Counted from the stretch's first letter, positions 12,690 to 25,978 are shown. The stretch: 64,000 nucleotides of DNA from Chimonanthus salicifolius (GCA_013350335.1 CM023540.1:46111222-46175221), one strand, 5' to 3'. Numbers and translations are program-made. The notes: generated by a model from the letters alone, not told the origin.

Positions 12690-15480
12690 CACCGAAAAGA
12701 TGACACTCAAAGTGTCAAATGTTGCAATGGTGTTAATGAAAGGGACCAAATTGACCAACAACCTCTACAAACTAAAAGGGGATACAGTTTCAGGTGGAGT
12801 GGCAGTCTCCACAGAAGAATATCACAGTGCAATAATTCTCACTTATGGCATATGCGGCTAGGGCATATGAGTGAGAGGAGCATGTTAGAACTCCATAAAA
12901 GACAACTGTTAAAGGGGATTAAATCATGCAAGCTAGAATTCTGCAAGTATTGTCTGTATGGCAAACAAAGTAAGGTGACTATTAAAGCTGCAGATAAATA
13001 CTATAGAACCAAGGTATTCTGAACTTTGTACACTCAGATATGTGGGGACCATCTACGGCTAAGTCAAAAGGTGGAGTTTCATACTTTGTGACTTTCCTAA
13101 ATGAACTTTCAAGAAACGTCTGGATATACTTCATGAAAGAAAAATCAGAAGTCTTCACTAAGTTCAAAGAGTGGAAGGCGGAGGTAGAAAATCAGACATG
13201 CAGAAAAATCAAGTATCTGAGGACAAACAATGGTGGTGAATACCGACATAGTGGATTTTTACAGTTTTGCAGAGATGAGGGCATCACGAGGCATTCACCG
13301 TTCCAAAGACTCCTCATGAGAATGGAGTTGCGGAGAGGATGAACATGACTATTCTGGAAAGTGCGAGGAGCATGAGAATTCATGCAGACTTATCCAATGG
13401 CTTTTGGACAGGATCAGTCAATCATGCATGCTACTTGGTCAACAGGTCACCAAATACATTCCTCAATCTAAAAACTCCAGAAACGGTGTAGTTAGGTAAA
13501 GAAGTGGACTACTCAATTTTGAGAATATTCAGTTGTCCAGCTTACGTACACATCCCCAGTGATCAGTGATCCAAATTAGACTCCAAGTCACTTAGATGCA
13601 TATTTCTCGGGTTTGAGAAATGAGTGAAGGGGTACAAATTATGGGATCTAGGAAACAGAAAAATAATCTACACCAGAGATGTAGTGTTTGATGATACTTT
13701 TATGCTGAAGAATGAACTTGAGCAAGAAATGCAAGAAAACAACAAAGAGAAGGTGATTGCAGAGTTTGTTCCACCTAGCACAGAAACCATAAATCAAAAT
13801 CAAACACATGGTCAAGAAGAGACCAGCACATCAGGAGGTGAGGAACGGACAGAGGCTCAGCAGAAGCCCACCAGTTTGGCACAGGGAAGAATAAGGAGAA
13901 CCATCAGGCCACCTCAAATGCTTGGGTGGGATAATTATGAGGTACACTTTGCTCTTATCACCAGTAGTGGTGATCCGACCACTTTCCATGAGGCTATTGA
14001 GAGCAGTGAAAAAGAAGGTTGGATGAGTGTCATGATTGATGAGATGGAATCTCTTCACCATAATTTCGTCTGGGAGTTAGTTCCAAAATCGAAAGATAGA
14101 AAACCAGTAGGCTGCAAATGGGTTTTTAGGAAAAATGAAGCATTGCAAGAAAATGAGAAGCCAAAATTCAAAGCACGGCTAGTAGCAAAGGGGTACTCAC
14201 AGAAGGAGGGGGTTGATTATGATGAGATAGTCTCTCCGGTTGTCAAGCATACATCTATCAGAGTGTTGTTGGCTATGGTAGCACAGTTCGACATGGACCT
14301 TGAATAATTAGATGTAAAGATTGATTTCCTTCACAGTGATTTGGAGGAAACTATTTACATGGAGCAACCTGAAGGGTTCAAAGAAGCAGACAAGGAAGAC
14401 AATGTGTGCAGACTGAAGAAGTCACTGTATGGGCTTAAGCAATCTCCAAGGCAATGGTACAAGCATTTTGACTCCTATATGTTGCAGATTGGCTACCAAC
14501 ATTGTGAGTATGATTGTTGCGTATACTATAGAGTGCTTGATGATACTCTCATTTTACTATTGCTCTATGTGGATGACATGCTCATAGCATGTAAGGACAT
14601 GTCCAAGGTAGTTGAACTTAAATGCAGTTAAGTAAAGAGTTTGACATAAAGGACCTTGGGCCAGCCAGGAAGATGTTGGGGATGGAAATCAAGAGAGACA
14701 GAAAGGCAGGCAAGTTGTGGTTATCACAGAAGAATTATATCTCAAACGGTAGTTGAGAAATTCAGCATGAAGAAAACAAAGCCAGTGTTTACTCCGCTTG
14801 CAACTCATTTCAGTCTAAGTGCTAGACAGTGTCCTAGTACAGATGATGAAAGTGTAGAAATGTCAAGACCGCCATATGCTAATGCAATGGGATGCCTCAT
14901 GTATGCCATGGTTTGTACGCGGCCAGATATTGTTCAAGTAATGGGTGTAGTCAGCAAATATATCGTGAATCCAAGAAAAGAGCATTGGAATACAGTCAAG
15001 TGGATTCTCAGGTACTTGAAGGGCAACAAAGACTTGGGTATAATGTTTGAAAGAAAACAAGAGTAAAAAATCATGTATGGATATGTAAATGCTGATTATG
15101 TAGGGGATCTAGATAAGAGGAGATCTACGACTGGTTATGTTTATACACTTGCCAGTGGACCCATCAGTTGATGGTCAGTGCTTCAGTCACTACAGCTTTA
15201 TCCACTACAGAGGCAGAGTATATGGTATTGACGGGGGCTTCTAAGGAAGCAGTGTGGTTGAGAGGTTTGGAGAATGGTTTAGGCATTAATAAAAAATCAA
15301 TCTCCATATATTGTGACAGTCAGAGTGCTATCTACTTGTCAAAGAATAAGGTATATCATGCCAGGACAAAGCACATAACAGTGATGTATCACAGGGTTCG
15401 AGACTAGGTTGTTACTGGTGAAATCTTCATTCTAAAGATTCACACAAATAAGAATGCTGCAGATATGCTTACGAAACCGG
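12690..15480 (+). pseudogene. Copia pol (integrase, RT, RNase H), broken
   Basis: The pre-integrase zinc motif is visible at 12835-12970 (HLWHMRLGHMSERSMLELHK, then CKYCLYGKQ). The integrase core follows at 13040-13330 (VTFLNELSRNVWIYF, then LRTNNGGEY, where the catalytic Asp of TDNG reads Asn). RT runs 14080-14630 (GCKWVFR, then KARLVAKGYSQKEGVDYDEI, then the active-site motif LYVDDMLIA). RNase H follows to about 15400 (TTEAEYM, then YCDSQSAIYLSKN). The reading changes frame near 12840, 13340 and 14640, and stops occur at 13619, 14305, 14629 and 15064. The product would have copied and inserted the element; this copy cannot. Confidence 0.9.
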
Positions 15481-15653
15481 TTACTGCAGAAAAGTTCAGG
15501 CATTGCCTGGACTTACTCAATCTCTCATCATGCTACAGATTGGACCTACACCTTGAGGTGCAGGAGTGATGGGAGTCACTCCCACCAGGTGGAGGTGCTA
15601 CACAACATTTCAACAGTTTTCAAGGGTTGGACATTTTTCGTCAAGGTGGAGAT

Positions 15654-15957
15654 TGTTGGATTTGGCTCAAAAAGACAACATTAAGTTGGGCCCAATAGGC
15701 CCAAGTCCTTTTGTAAGCCTAGTATAAATAAGGGTAAGTTTTACTCTTTATGGTTAGCTGATGCAAGATTTCTTTCTCTGTGAGAAGAGATGAGAGACTA
15801 TGACGAGATTCACGTAGCACCTTGTTCATCTTCTTCATAGTGAATTGAGCAATCGCTCCGTGGATGTAGCCTTTGGGTGAACCACGTAAATCCCTTTGTC
15901 ATGAGATTTGCTTGTGTGATTTAATTTGTGTAATTGTTTGCATTTAATTTCATAACA
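15654..15957 (+). repeat. 3' LTR of the copia relic
   Basis: The 304-bp segment starts TGTTGGATTTGG directly after the polypurine tract and ends TTTCATAACA. It contains a TATA-like motif (agtataaataagg) near 15722. No matching 5' LTR exists in the window. Confidence 0.8.
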
Positions 15958-16467
15958 GGATAGGTTGCGATTGGGAACATATTTGGGCGTTGTTTGGACG
16001 GTGCAGAGAAAACGAAGAGAGTGAAGAAAAAGAGAGAAAAAAGACGAGAGGAGAGAGAGGTGGCATGAGAGAAGAAGAAAAAGAAAATAAGAGAAAGTCC
16101 GAATCCACGAGAGAGAGAAGGGGAGGAAATCAATTCAAATTTTTTCATTATCTACAATCTTTCTATAGGGGTTTTTAAAGAAACCCAAAACATAAAATGG
16201 GAAACAAATTTAAAAACGACAATAGAAAAAATAAAGAAGGAAATAAATCTAAATAAATCTAACTTTGCAAATAGAGAAATATAAAGCAAATAAAAATGTC
16301 ACGCCTCGAATCCGAATGTAGGCCAGGAATGTGACTAATTTTTTTTTTAAAAAAAAACAAACCTATCATCTACAGTTTATGGGATTTCAACAAGCTCACT
16401 CAAGCTAAAGAAATAAGCCCCACAAGTACACGTTAACTCGAGGTACCCTTATGAGCTAGGCTTAGAC

Positions 16468-19400
16468 TGTAATGACCTGACCCGCTTTTTCCGGGTTATA
16501 GGGCCTTGGTTGCAATGGGGTGAGTATGGGCCCTGTGGTGGATCCTGGTTTGCCCAGTTTTGAGTTCAGAGACTCAAAGGGCACTTTAGTAACTTTTAAT
16601 TGTTGAAAATTCTATCTCAAAAGTTTGAAAATCACACGTTTTCCCCCGATGTTTGTCATTTGATTTCTTCGGGCTTATAAAATATTTTGGAAATTTAAGA
16701 ATTTTAATTTGTAGGGAAAAAAAAAAAAGAACCCAAACTCACCTAAACTCTAACCCCTAAATATCCCCTCTTTTCCCGCAGCACTGTAGCAATTGTGACT
16801 ACAGTGCCGCATGCCCCTCTTTCTCTCTCTCCCGTCTCTTTCCTCTCCTTCCCTCTTTTCTTCCTCTCCTTCCCTTCTCCTAACCCTAACCTTAAACTCC
16901 CTTCCCCCCTTCGGAGCCGCCGCCGCTACTCCCTTTTCTCTCTCTCTCTCGCGATCTCCTCTCTTTTTTTTCCTCCTTTCCGCCCAAATCCCCTTCTCCA
17001 GCCGTCGCTCCCGTGGTCTTCTTCTCCACTTCGATTTGCCTGCCCCGACCTTCGGATCCTCCTTCGGTGCTACCAAGTACTCGAGTTTCTTCTCCTCTCT
17101 TCTCCTTGATCTTCTTCTTCCTCTTTCCCTCTCTGGTTTTCCTTCATTTTCCCTTCTTTTCCTTTTTTTCCCTCTTATTTCCATCTTTTTTCTGGTTTCT
17201 TAGCTGAGTGCCGAGCCAATTCAGTCGAGTCACTGAGTTGACTAAGGTGGGTTTGGTTCTGGGCTTGGCAACCCAAGCCCATTTCACTGTTGGACCAGCA
17301 GACTAGGGCCAGTCCAACTCGCAGATCTGGCCCAGTTCGCCAGATCTAGTTCGGCCCAGCCTATGACTTGGCCCAGTCCAGCCCGTTTCGGTCCAATTTA
17401 GGGCCCGACCCAATTTCAACCCTAGTTTTGAGCCCAACCCAATTTTGTATCCAGTTTTCAGTTTCGGACCCACTTCAGTTCGGTTTGGACCCGACTCGCT
17501 TTCAAGCCCATTTGTAGTCCAGACTTAGTTTGACCTGTCTCACCCAGTTACTTATCCTTGTGTTGTCGTTTCAACAGATTGAACTTCTTTCAACCCAACG
17601 AACCCACTTTCTCGCTTTGGATTTCAGCAATACACACACAGGTGAGGGGACTCACCTCCAATTTTAGCATGCACTTACGCATACTACTTCTCTCTCGAAT
17701 GTGCGGGTACGAAATTCAACGAATGGGGATCCTCGGTATTATGAGCCACTCGGCAAGGGAACTGTTGATACCATTATGTGACGGGCCCACATCCACATGT
17801 ATTCGTATCCGATGCTCGTAGAGGCATATACGAGTTACTTATCTGATGTCATAATTGATTGATTGTGTAGTGACATGACTGGAGTACATTTTTGTTGATA
17901 ATATGTTAAGATGCCAACATGTGAAAATGTGGTATGTGGTATTATATGCCTGATTATGGTGTGATATGTTTTATTGATAATATGTTATATGATTATGTGA
18001 TAGTTAGTTTGGACTGCTAGACATTATAACATGTTTGGATGTTAACATGTCAACCTTTGATAAATAGTGAGGTGTACACCTGATTATTATGTGATAAACT
18101 GTGTTAATAGCATGTGTATGGGTAGAGGTAATTGTGCATACATATTGCTAGCATATGTAGGATGTCAGTGGGGCATGGGTACTAGGCTACATTAGGATCT
18201 AGAGACTCCCCCTATCTTATCGGGCAGTTAGAGTGGGGGTGATGTGTGGGACCGCACAGTGGAAGCGTGGTCGAGCATGGGTTGAAGTATTTCCGGGTAT
18301 GGGATATATTGTTAGGTGTGATCTTCAAATACGTCTATAAGGGAGGTGTGGTCCAGTTTGGAGGGCGAGGTGCCCAAGAGTCCTAGGAGGGACATGTTGT
18401 GAGGTGGTCTTGGAAACCTCCGGGAAGTTTTGGGGTTAAGTGTCAGCTCGCCCAAGACCGATTTGAGGTCATCACAGACACGTAACCCGAGTGCGTGGCG
18501 AATGAGGCGTCCCCAAGTGGTCTGATGGGTTGAGTGGTTCACCCGTGTGGAGACTAGAGGCTGGGATGGTGGATCATGATCCACGAATGACCGAGTAGGC
18601 TGAGGATGTGCTCGTCCGCTCATTGGTCGAAGGATGATGCAGTGAGGGACAGCTCCCGCTAATATGATTTGTGATCCCAAGATGACCGAGTAAGCTGAGG
18701 TTGTGCTCGCCCGCTCATTGGTCGAGGGATGGTGCGGTGAAGGACAGCTCCCGCTGATATAGGTTGTGATTCCCGGATGACCGAGTAGGCTGAGGGTGTG
18801 CTCACCCGCTCATTGGCCGAGGGATGGTGTGGTGTGATGTTCCAGGCTATGACACATGTAGGGTGGGTACAGTCTGATGTATGATAGTTCAGGCTATGAC
18901 ACCTGCATGGTGGGTACAGTCTGAGGTATGGCATTCCAGGCTATGACACCTATAGGGTGGGTATAGTCTGAGGTATGGTAGTCCAGGCTACGACATCTAC
19001 AGGGTGGGTACATTCTGAGGTATGGTATTTCAGGCTATGACACCTACAGGGTGGATATAGTCTGAGGTATGACATTCCAGGCTATGACACCTACAGGGTA
19101 GGTACAGTCTGATGTATGGTATTCCAGGCTAGGACACCTGCATGGTGGGGACAACCGGTGGTGTGATGTGGTATAATGTTTCGGACTAGGACACCTTCGA
19201 GGTGTGGATGATCTGTAGTGTGTGTGGATTTCCATGGGGGTGGCCCGAGAGGTAGGGCGGTTGAAGAGTACGTTGAGTGCGTACTAGGTCGCCCTGTGAG
19301 TTAGATGGGTTGAGTGTCTATTCGTCCACATTTTGGTTAAGTGGTGTGGTAGTGTGTTTACCCGCGGTTATGACTTTGGGGTTCTTTGTTGAGACATGTA

Positions 19401-20352
19401 TTGTGGGTGTTGACTCACCGAGAATTTATGGGCGCCTAACGAGTGAGTTTGGCCGGCTCATTCGGTAGGAGACCTATAGAATTCCTGTGAGGGGTGCTTA
19501 TGCTGGTTATGTGGAGACCGGCGAGTGGGGCTCGAGGTCACAGGTGCGACTACTGGGGGTCTGGTACTCGGTTGAGGAGACCACAGTGTGTTGGTTTGCA
19601 ATCCTTTGGGGACTAGCGCAGTAGTTACTCCCGTATGATAGTCTATTTGGGGCTCTAGTGAGCCTGACTCATGGATTGATTGTGATAGGTATGCGAGTTG
19701 TTATGGCTGAGGGCCAGGGACCCTGATATGGTTGGGGATTGTTCTGTGTACCCGTGGGTGGGTGAACCGTAGTGGATGGGCATATGTGGGAGTTGTCCTA
19801 GTGTTGTTTTGAGTTGGTTAAAGGATGTGTTGGAGGCCCAATAGATGTAGACTTGTGTGATAGGGGTAGAGCGCACGTTTCCATGGTCGTGTATGTAGAC
19901 ATCCTATACATTGATATTTCAATATAATTACATGTAGTGTATGCTTAATGACATTTGATGCTTGTGTTACCCTCACTGGGCATGTAGAACTCATCCATTG
20001 TCTCACAGGTACTTCATAGGGGAAGGGTCGGTGGGACCCTCAATCGGACGTTGGGCTTAGAGCTGCAGCTTTGTACTTTGTCATAGTTCCATTTTGTAAT
20101 TAAGGATTTGCTAACGTAATTGAGATATATGTACTTTTCATTGAACTGGATAAATGTAATAATGGGATGATGCTATAATTTGTAATTATGATTGATACTT
20201 ACGGTTTTTGGTTTATTGGTGAATTGTTATGATTAGTGTGGGTTGCGGGAGCGGTGTCTCCCAAAAAAAAAGAGGTACCCGAGTTAGTATTGGATCGGTT
20301 TTAGGAGTCTGTATCAGCTTTAACTGTGCCCGTAGCGAGATGGGTCGTTACA
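16468..20352 (+). mobile_element. Large solo LTR, 3.9 kb, TSD TAGAC
   Basis: It begins TGTAATGACCTGACCCGC and ends GATGGGTCGTTACA, flanked by the exact 5-bp repeat TAGAC at 16463-16467 and 20353-20357. It holds no gag or pol domain. It contains a pyrimidine-rich stretch (16800-17200), whose long open frames are compositional, and a minisatellite block at 18560-19200. At 3885 bp it is long even for chromovirus-type LTRs, partly because of the internal repeats. Confidence 0.88.
18560..19200 (+). repeat. Minisatellite block inside the solo LTR
   Basis: Two tandem families are adjacent. About three units of roughly 110 bp (cgagtaggctgaggatgtgctc, then cgctcattggtcga, then acagctcccgctaatat) cover 18580-18840. 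About six units of roughly 57-60 bp (ccaggctatgacacctacag, then ggtgggtacagtctgaggtatg) cover 18840-19170. Unit borders are approximate. Confidence 0.8.
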
Positions 20353-23199
20353 TAGACACCATGACTTTAAAGGAATATTTTCATAAACATAACATTATAT
20401 ATACATATAACTTGTTCCAAGGGTTATAAGGCTATACATGTCTCTAAAAACCAAACTACACATATATTTAAATACCAAAACATTGAACTTAGAATTAAAC
20501 TATTCTAGTTCTAACTCCAGTAACTCCTGAGATTCAACTTCTAATTCATCATGGAGGGATTCTCAGCTCCCTCTACCAGTCAATGTCCTGCATTGTAAGG
20601 GATGTGAGCTCCTAGTCCTGTGAAGAGAGCTCAACAATACACAATATTCATAAACATGAATTTAACATAAAATACAATGCATGACTGTAATGAAATGATA
20701 AACAAGTAACCATTTTTCCATTTATTCATTTCTTTCATTTAATAAGATTAATAATCTTAATCACACTAGGGGTATCCCACTCAACCTTAACTGTGTATTT
20801 TCAAGGTATCACACTCAACCTTAGGGGTATTCCACTCAACCTCATGAGGTCTCCCACTCAACCTCATATGTATTAGGTCTGTAGCCGGACAAAATGTAGC
20901 ATCTTTCAAGAGCTTTACACAAGTGTGTGCTTATATACTTTAACATGTATATTAAATATTCATAATCCATAAATATGGAATAAATATGAACCTCTATATA
21001 CATTTTCACCAGGATTTAACAATAGAGTTACATTTACCATTCGCTAGTATCATCCAGGTTTAACAAACTCAGAATATTCATAGTCACCACCTGCATAACC
21101 CTGTTAGCACAGGAATACCACATGCAGTATAATCTTATGCATAGTAATCACATCATTTCAACAACAATATAAATCACGTGCATGAATAAGAATAACATCA
21201 TACATGCACAATCACATAACCAGTCTAACAATGGACATTTACAGACAGTCCCACAACTCATCTATTAATATTTAGATTTCTAATGGGCCCTATACTGCGT
21301 TTCAAACCACTAGGCCTCGGCTCCCTGACGCCTTATTTATGCTTCCGTTCTGACAATCAGAACATATATACCATCCCTTAGAAGGAAGCGATGTCAGGTC
21401 TCCTTTTCTGGTCCCATTTGGTCTTTTCCATCCGTAAAATACCATGGGTTCCCATTTTAAAATCTAGCATACTAACATGGTTAAGTCTAAAGACTTCACA
21501 TTAACTAATGTACGTGTAAAGTTGAGTCCCCTCACATTCTCCAGCTTGCAAAAATCACCACGATTTGTAAAACATCATAATTTTTCATAAATACTTATTT
21601 AATTTCAAACACACTTAAATTAACTTAAAACATTTCCAAAGAACTCTTTAAATACATTTTCCATCTGAAAACTAGATAATGTCAGTGAGTCTCCCTAAAT
21701 CTTTCTACTTCAAATGTCAGTTATCAGTCACCCAAAACACACAACAAAGAGAAAAATGAAAGTACTCAGTGCCCAGTCTCGTATTTCTTCCTGGCCAGGG
21801 TCAAGTATTGAGATTGTGCCCAGAGGTTACAGTGCAGTAAAGTAAAATGCTCAGGTTATTCATGTATTGTCTTCTAGATAAGACTATGAAGACGTATTGA
21901 GGCAGGCCTAGATAGTATAGTAAAGTAAATACCTATTTGCAGAAATTTAAACACACAAAGTCAGTTTGGGGTTAATCTTTCCTCTTTTTAATTTAGATTT
22001 CAAATCAAGGTTTTATCATAGCTAAAAAAAATTATATTTGTTTTAAAGTAAAAAGTGAAAAGGAAGTTTTTACAGAAAGTTCACTTTTCGTCCAGATTTT
22101 CAAGGTCAAATTTGAAGCCCAAAACTTTACTGTTTTTTGAAAGGGTTGGTTCTGGAGTTCCTAAAATTTCGAATAGATAAGTTTTGATACCTCATTTGCC
22201 CAAATCCATTGAGAAATGACGAAGTTTGAAAGCCCTCGCAAATTCTCTCAAAACTTCTGCACAGTAGCCACATGATGCAGAAGAAGAAGAATAGAGAAGA
22301 AGAAAATGAATCAGAGAAAAGAGAATTGAAAGTTTCCCTTATATCTTCTCCTTCTATAAACGTCCAAGGTATGGCGAGTATAGCCTGCCATCACCTGTTC
22401 TACACGTAGAGGGATGGATAGCATCGATGCTACAGTAATGTATAGTTTTGAATAATAAAATCTCCTTTAAAATTTCAAAGTTATTTTTTAAAAACTGTGT
22501 ATTTTCAAAATTTCTCAAATTGAATATCCGGACTAATTACAATAACCTAATAAAAATACTTTAAAACTTCAAGGTCTTTTGACACTCCCAAATGCTTAAA
22601 ATACTGTGTTTTACAAATAAGGGTATCCCTCAGCTGTGCTAAAAACACACTTCTGAAAGTCCAAACGACAAACCGTAAAAATCGTTGAACTCCAAATTCA
22701 AAACTGAACAAATATGTGAAACTTGAAAACTTAGTTCTTTCAAATGACTGTTCATCAAACATAGGTGACCTTCAACGCCTCAGTCGGAGAAAAGTTCGGA
22801 TAATATCAACTTCGCCACAACACTCAACGAGTTGGATCCACATATCCCAAACTCAGATCGAGTCAAACTTTGGCTCAAAACAAAGTACATCTGTTAATTG
22901 TTCAAATTAACCGACCACTAAACACGATTAATTATAGTTAATCACTAAATTTAATGGTAATTTAAGTTGGGGTATTACAAAAAATAGAAATTTTCTTTAT
23001 TTCTTTGATTTTCTGCCGGGTTTTTTATTTGAGCGAGCTTTCAATTTTTTCGAGTCGATCCCGTGCTACACGAGTCCCTCGTGGTTGAAAGGAACTCGTC
23101 CTCGAGTTCGTACCCAATACGAGAACCTTTAACATTTGATGATTTCCTTCTTTTCACTTTGAAGGTTCGAGCATGCCTGACGTCACCTTGTAACTCATC

Positions 23200-24351
23200 T
23201 TGTCATCCACAAGCTTGTTAGATACTAGTGGTACTACGAGAACTGTAAGAGCAGTTGGACGAAAGAAGTCTTCAATGAAGAGTGGCTTGACACCAGATGA
23301 GAACAAATCACTCTCGATGACGTTCATCTTCTTTGTCGTCTGTGATACCTGTGGTGCATGTAGTGTCTATGGCAACTGCAACACCAATGACGGATCAACA
23401 TTTGTCGATTGCATCGACTATAACGCCGACAATGCAACTTCCTCTTCTCCAACACTGGCATTGGCTGTGATGCTTGGACAGGTTGCAAATGTGGATAGTA
23501 CACTACCTCTGGGGGATTGGCACGCATTTTGAGGAAACGGGCACGACATCTAAGGAAGCAAGCATAGATCTCAATGAAACGGGCACACACCCTCTAAGGA
23601 AGCTGGAACACATCCCGAGGTTGCCTCCAAGGGAACATGTGTGGGGTCTAAGACTGATGCAAGTTCCGAGATTGTCTCTTGTTCGACGCATGCCAGGACT
23701 TCGCATGTTTCTATCGACTCTGGCTCATTAACAACAATAATAGGAGCATTCCTTTCGCCGAATCAATCTAACTGACTCTCTGCTCTTATGGTCATCCATA
23801 TCGCATCACTCAAAGTGAAGACTGGCTGGAACCCGATGCGATCATAGATTGTTGTGCGGAGTCCCTTTAATAACCGTGAGACTTTTTGAGACTCAATCTC
23901 AGCCAAGTCATTATGTGTAGAGAGACAGTAGAGCTCAATGGCATAATCATGAACCCAGCGATCTCCTTGTAGACAATTTTGGTACATAATTTGCTTATAG
24001 TCGATAAGAAGGAAACGGGTGCGTAGCAACCTCTTCATCCATGTCCATGACCTAATAAGAAGTTTGTTTTGTCGCCTGCGGTCGATTTGCAACTATTCCC
24101 ACCATGTAGACGCTTCACCTTGGAGTTGATAGGCCATGACTTCACTTTATTCGCCTCGTTGATTTTCCACTAATCGAAGAAGCGTTCGACTTCTGAGAGC
24201 TAGTCGATGAAGTCTTCTATGTATAGTTGACCGTTGAAGGGTGGGAAGTCCACCTTCACATGACACTATTGATTTGCACGTCTACACGCACGCTGCATGT
24301 AGCGTTCTTCATCCTCGTCTTTGCTTGAATAGTTAGAGTAGGAAGCCATGA
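23200..24351 (-). pseudogene. Ty3/gypsy gag, broken
   Basis: On the minus strand a start ATG at about 24351 (MASYSNYSS) leads into a retrotransposon Gag domain. The best part is 24092-23763 (RSWTWMKRLLRTRFLLIDYK, then YQNCLQGDRWVHDYAIELY, then SRLLKGLRTTIYDRIGFQPV, ending SDAIWMTIRAESQ). In-frame stops occur near 24270 and 24170, and decayed downstream gag sequence (ETCEVLACVEQETIS) runs to about 23200. Gag would form the particle shell; this copy is non-functional. Confidence 0.8.
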
Positions 24352-24545
24352 ATTTTTTTGATGATCTGAAAAATAAAGAAGAAAATAAACAAAAATAAAT
24401 CTAATTTTATAAATAGAGAAATAAAAAAATTAAAATAGAAATTTTCTTTATTTCTTGAATTTCCTGTCTGATTTTTTATTCGGGCTAGATTTTGATTTTT
24501 TCATACCGATCCCGTGCAGCATCAAGCATCCTTCGATGATCATAT

Positions 24546-25196
24546 GACATATTGGGGATAATCAAAATGGCGAAGTTGATTAAATTACTTTGCTCTCGCC
24601 AAAACTACTTCATGCCTCACAATAGGTATGCCCAATATGAAATAAAATAAAAGATCATATAAATATGAAAATAATTTAGAACATTCGTGATCTTAAAATT
24701 TTAAAAAGTAAATACCTATTTATTTCCATGAATATTAAGATAAAAATTGATTTGTGAGAGAATATAAGTCTTATCAATGATGTGAAAAAATATATAAAAT
24801 GAATGATAAATAAAATCAGTATTTGAATTTTGATATCTAGGGTTATCTCGAAATTATGGGAAAAAATTTAGATGGTAAATGTTAATGAACCAAGGTTGAA
24901 CCGTTGGGAATGACGAGGTTTTGAAGTGTCATTCCACAAATAAGGTGAGAAAACAGGCTTTATTTTCTCACATGGGAAATTAATTTCTTATGAAAACACA
25001 TATAAATAAATATGCATGAGAAGTAAGTTTTTAGCTTTCCTATGAAAACCTATGCAAGCAAACGTCTCAACTTAGACTTAGACCCCATTGAGTGAAAGAC
25101 GGGTTAGGTATTTAAAACCTTACCTATAAAAGACAAGCCCACCTTGAGTTGGCCCATCTAGATCACTGATTGTACTAATAGAATCACACCAAGGTC
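24546..25196. other. Intergenic stretch, nothing recognised
   Basis: AT-rich sequence with no coding family, RNA gene or element termini that I can support. Confidence 0.5.
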
Positions 25197-25978
25197 TAGA
25201 CCTGTCAAAATCTAAAACTCAAACTGATTATCCAAACCAAACCCCGACCTATTTAAGGGAGTATGGATCTAGTTTTTTCAACCCGATTAATAAGCGGGTT
25301 GGGTCTATCCAAACTTACCCATTTAAAATTGTTTGGGTCAGATCTACTTGTCCGTGTAATCATTTTATATATATATATATATATATGAAAACCTACGCCC
25401 GTCATTGAATTTATAATGGTAGCTCTAAAATCTAAATTCCGCAACACACACTAGACAACACTTTCTCGTCCGTCTTTCAAAATACACTTCTCTCTTCGAG
25501 AGCATTGGTCTCTCTTCTCTTTCACATTGGCTTATCCATCCCTCTTAGTCCCTTTTTAGCAGCAGCCAAACCTGACAATGGTCGGTCCTTCGGGTTGAAT
25601 TTGGGTTTGAGTTAACAATTTTCAACTCATTAACTACTTATCTATTAAATAGGTTAATTGGTTCGTGTATATTTTGAGTTCAGATCACAAAATTTAAATC
25701 CATACCCATTTTAAATGCTAGGATTCGGTTTTAGTAATTAGGTGGGGTTGAATTTTGTCATATCTAATTGAAGGTAGACTTACCAACCAGTCAATCGGGC
25801 CAGATCAATTTTAGATTCGGTTTAACAACTCTCAAACTATTAATTACTTGTTTATTAAATAGATTAGTGGGTTCGAGTCTACTTTAGATTTGGGTCATAA
25901 AATTTAAAACTGATACCCATTTAAAAATGCTCCAACTCAGTTTGAGTTATTGGATCGAATCAAATTTTACCAGGTCTA
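25197..25978. mobile_element. TIR-bounded non-coding element with internal ~210-bp tandem pair
   Basis: The ends are TAGACCTGTCAAAAT and the inverted ATTTTACCAGGTCTA (8 perfect plus imperfect positions). Inside, two diverged copies about 210 bp apart (around 25567-25770 and 25778-25976; compare taactacttatctattaaat with taattacttgtttattaaat) suggest nested or tandem insertion of the same family. A (TA) run lies at about 25367-25386. No clear target duplication was seen. Confidence 0.5.

Larger units (their letters stand above)
12659..15957 (+). mobile_element. Decayed Ty1/copia element lacking its 5' end
   Basis: In copia order it contains a gag-pre-integrase region, integrase, reverse transcriptase, RNase H, a polypurine tract (caaggtggaga at about 15642) and a 3' LTR. 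There is no 5' LTR, primer-binding site or gag. Multiple frameshifts and stops split pol. It is a dead 5'-truncated copy. Confidence 0.9.
16297..22979 (-). mobile_element. Solo LTR (TSD AAAAA) interrupted by a younger solo LTR
   Basis: The termini are TGTCACGCCTCGAATCC at 16297 and GTTGGGGTATTACA ending at 22979. AAAAA flanks both sides (16292-16296, 22980-22984), though an A-run makes this weak on its own. Removing the nested insertion (16468-20352 plus one TSD copy) leaves about 2.8 kb with no coding domain. Polarity by termini is minus (TGTAATACCCC... to ...GGCGTGACA). It is related to the remnant ending at 4729. Confidence 0.75.
16191..24545 (-). mobile_element. Ty3/gypsy relic hosting two nested solo LTRs
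   Basis: A decayed gypsy gag lies at 24351-23200 on the minus strand. A segment of roughly 170 bp recurs on both sides of it: 24360-24540 resembles 16195-16296 joined to 22985-23090 (both have aaatagagaaat... then gaaattttctttatttc... then cgatcccgtgc). These may be its terminal direct repeats. The left copy is interrupted by the 16297-22979 LTR. No PBS or pol was found, so the element is a shrunken internal deletion product. Confidence 0.6.

Noticed and set aside
16750..17207. Several overlapping open frames of 64-144 codons on both strands
   Set aside because: They come from a pyrimidine-rich CTTCTC tract inside the solo LTR; composition is Ser/Leu/Phe/Pro or Arg/Glu only.
18312..19235. 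Three minus-strand frames with Pro/His/Ser repeats
   Set aside because: They are readings of the LTR minisatellite block, not genes.
23200..23731. Plus-strand frames of 85-110 codons
   Set aside because: Antisense of the decayed gypsy gag.
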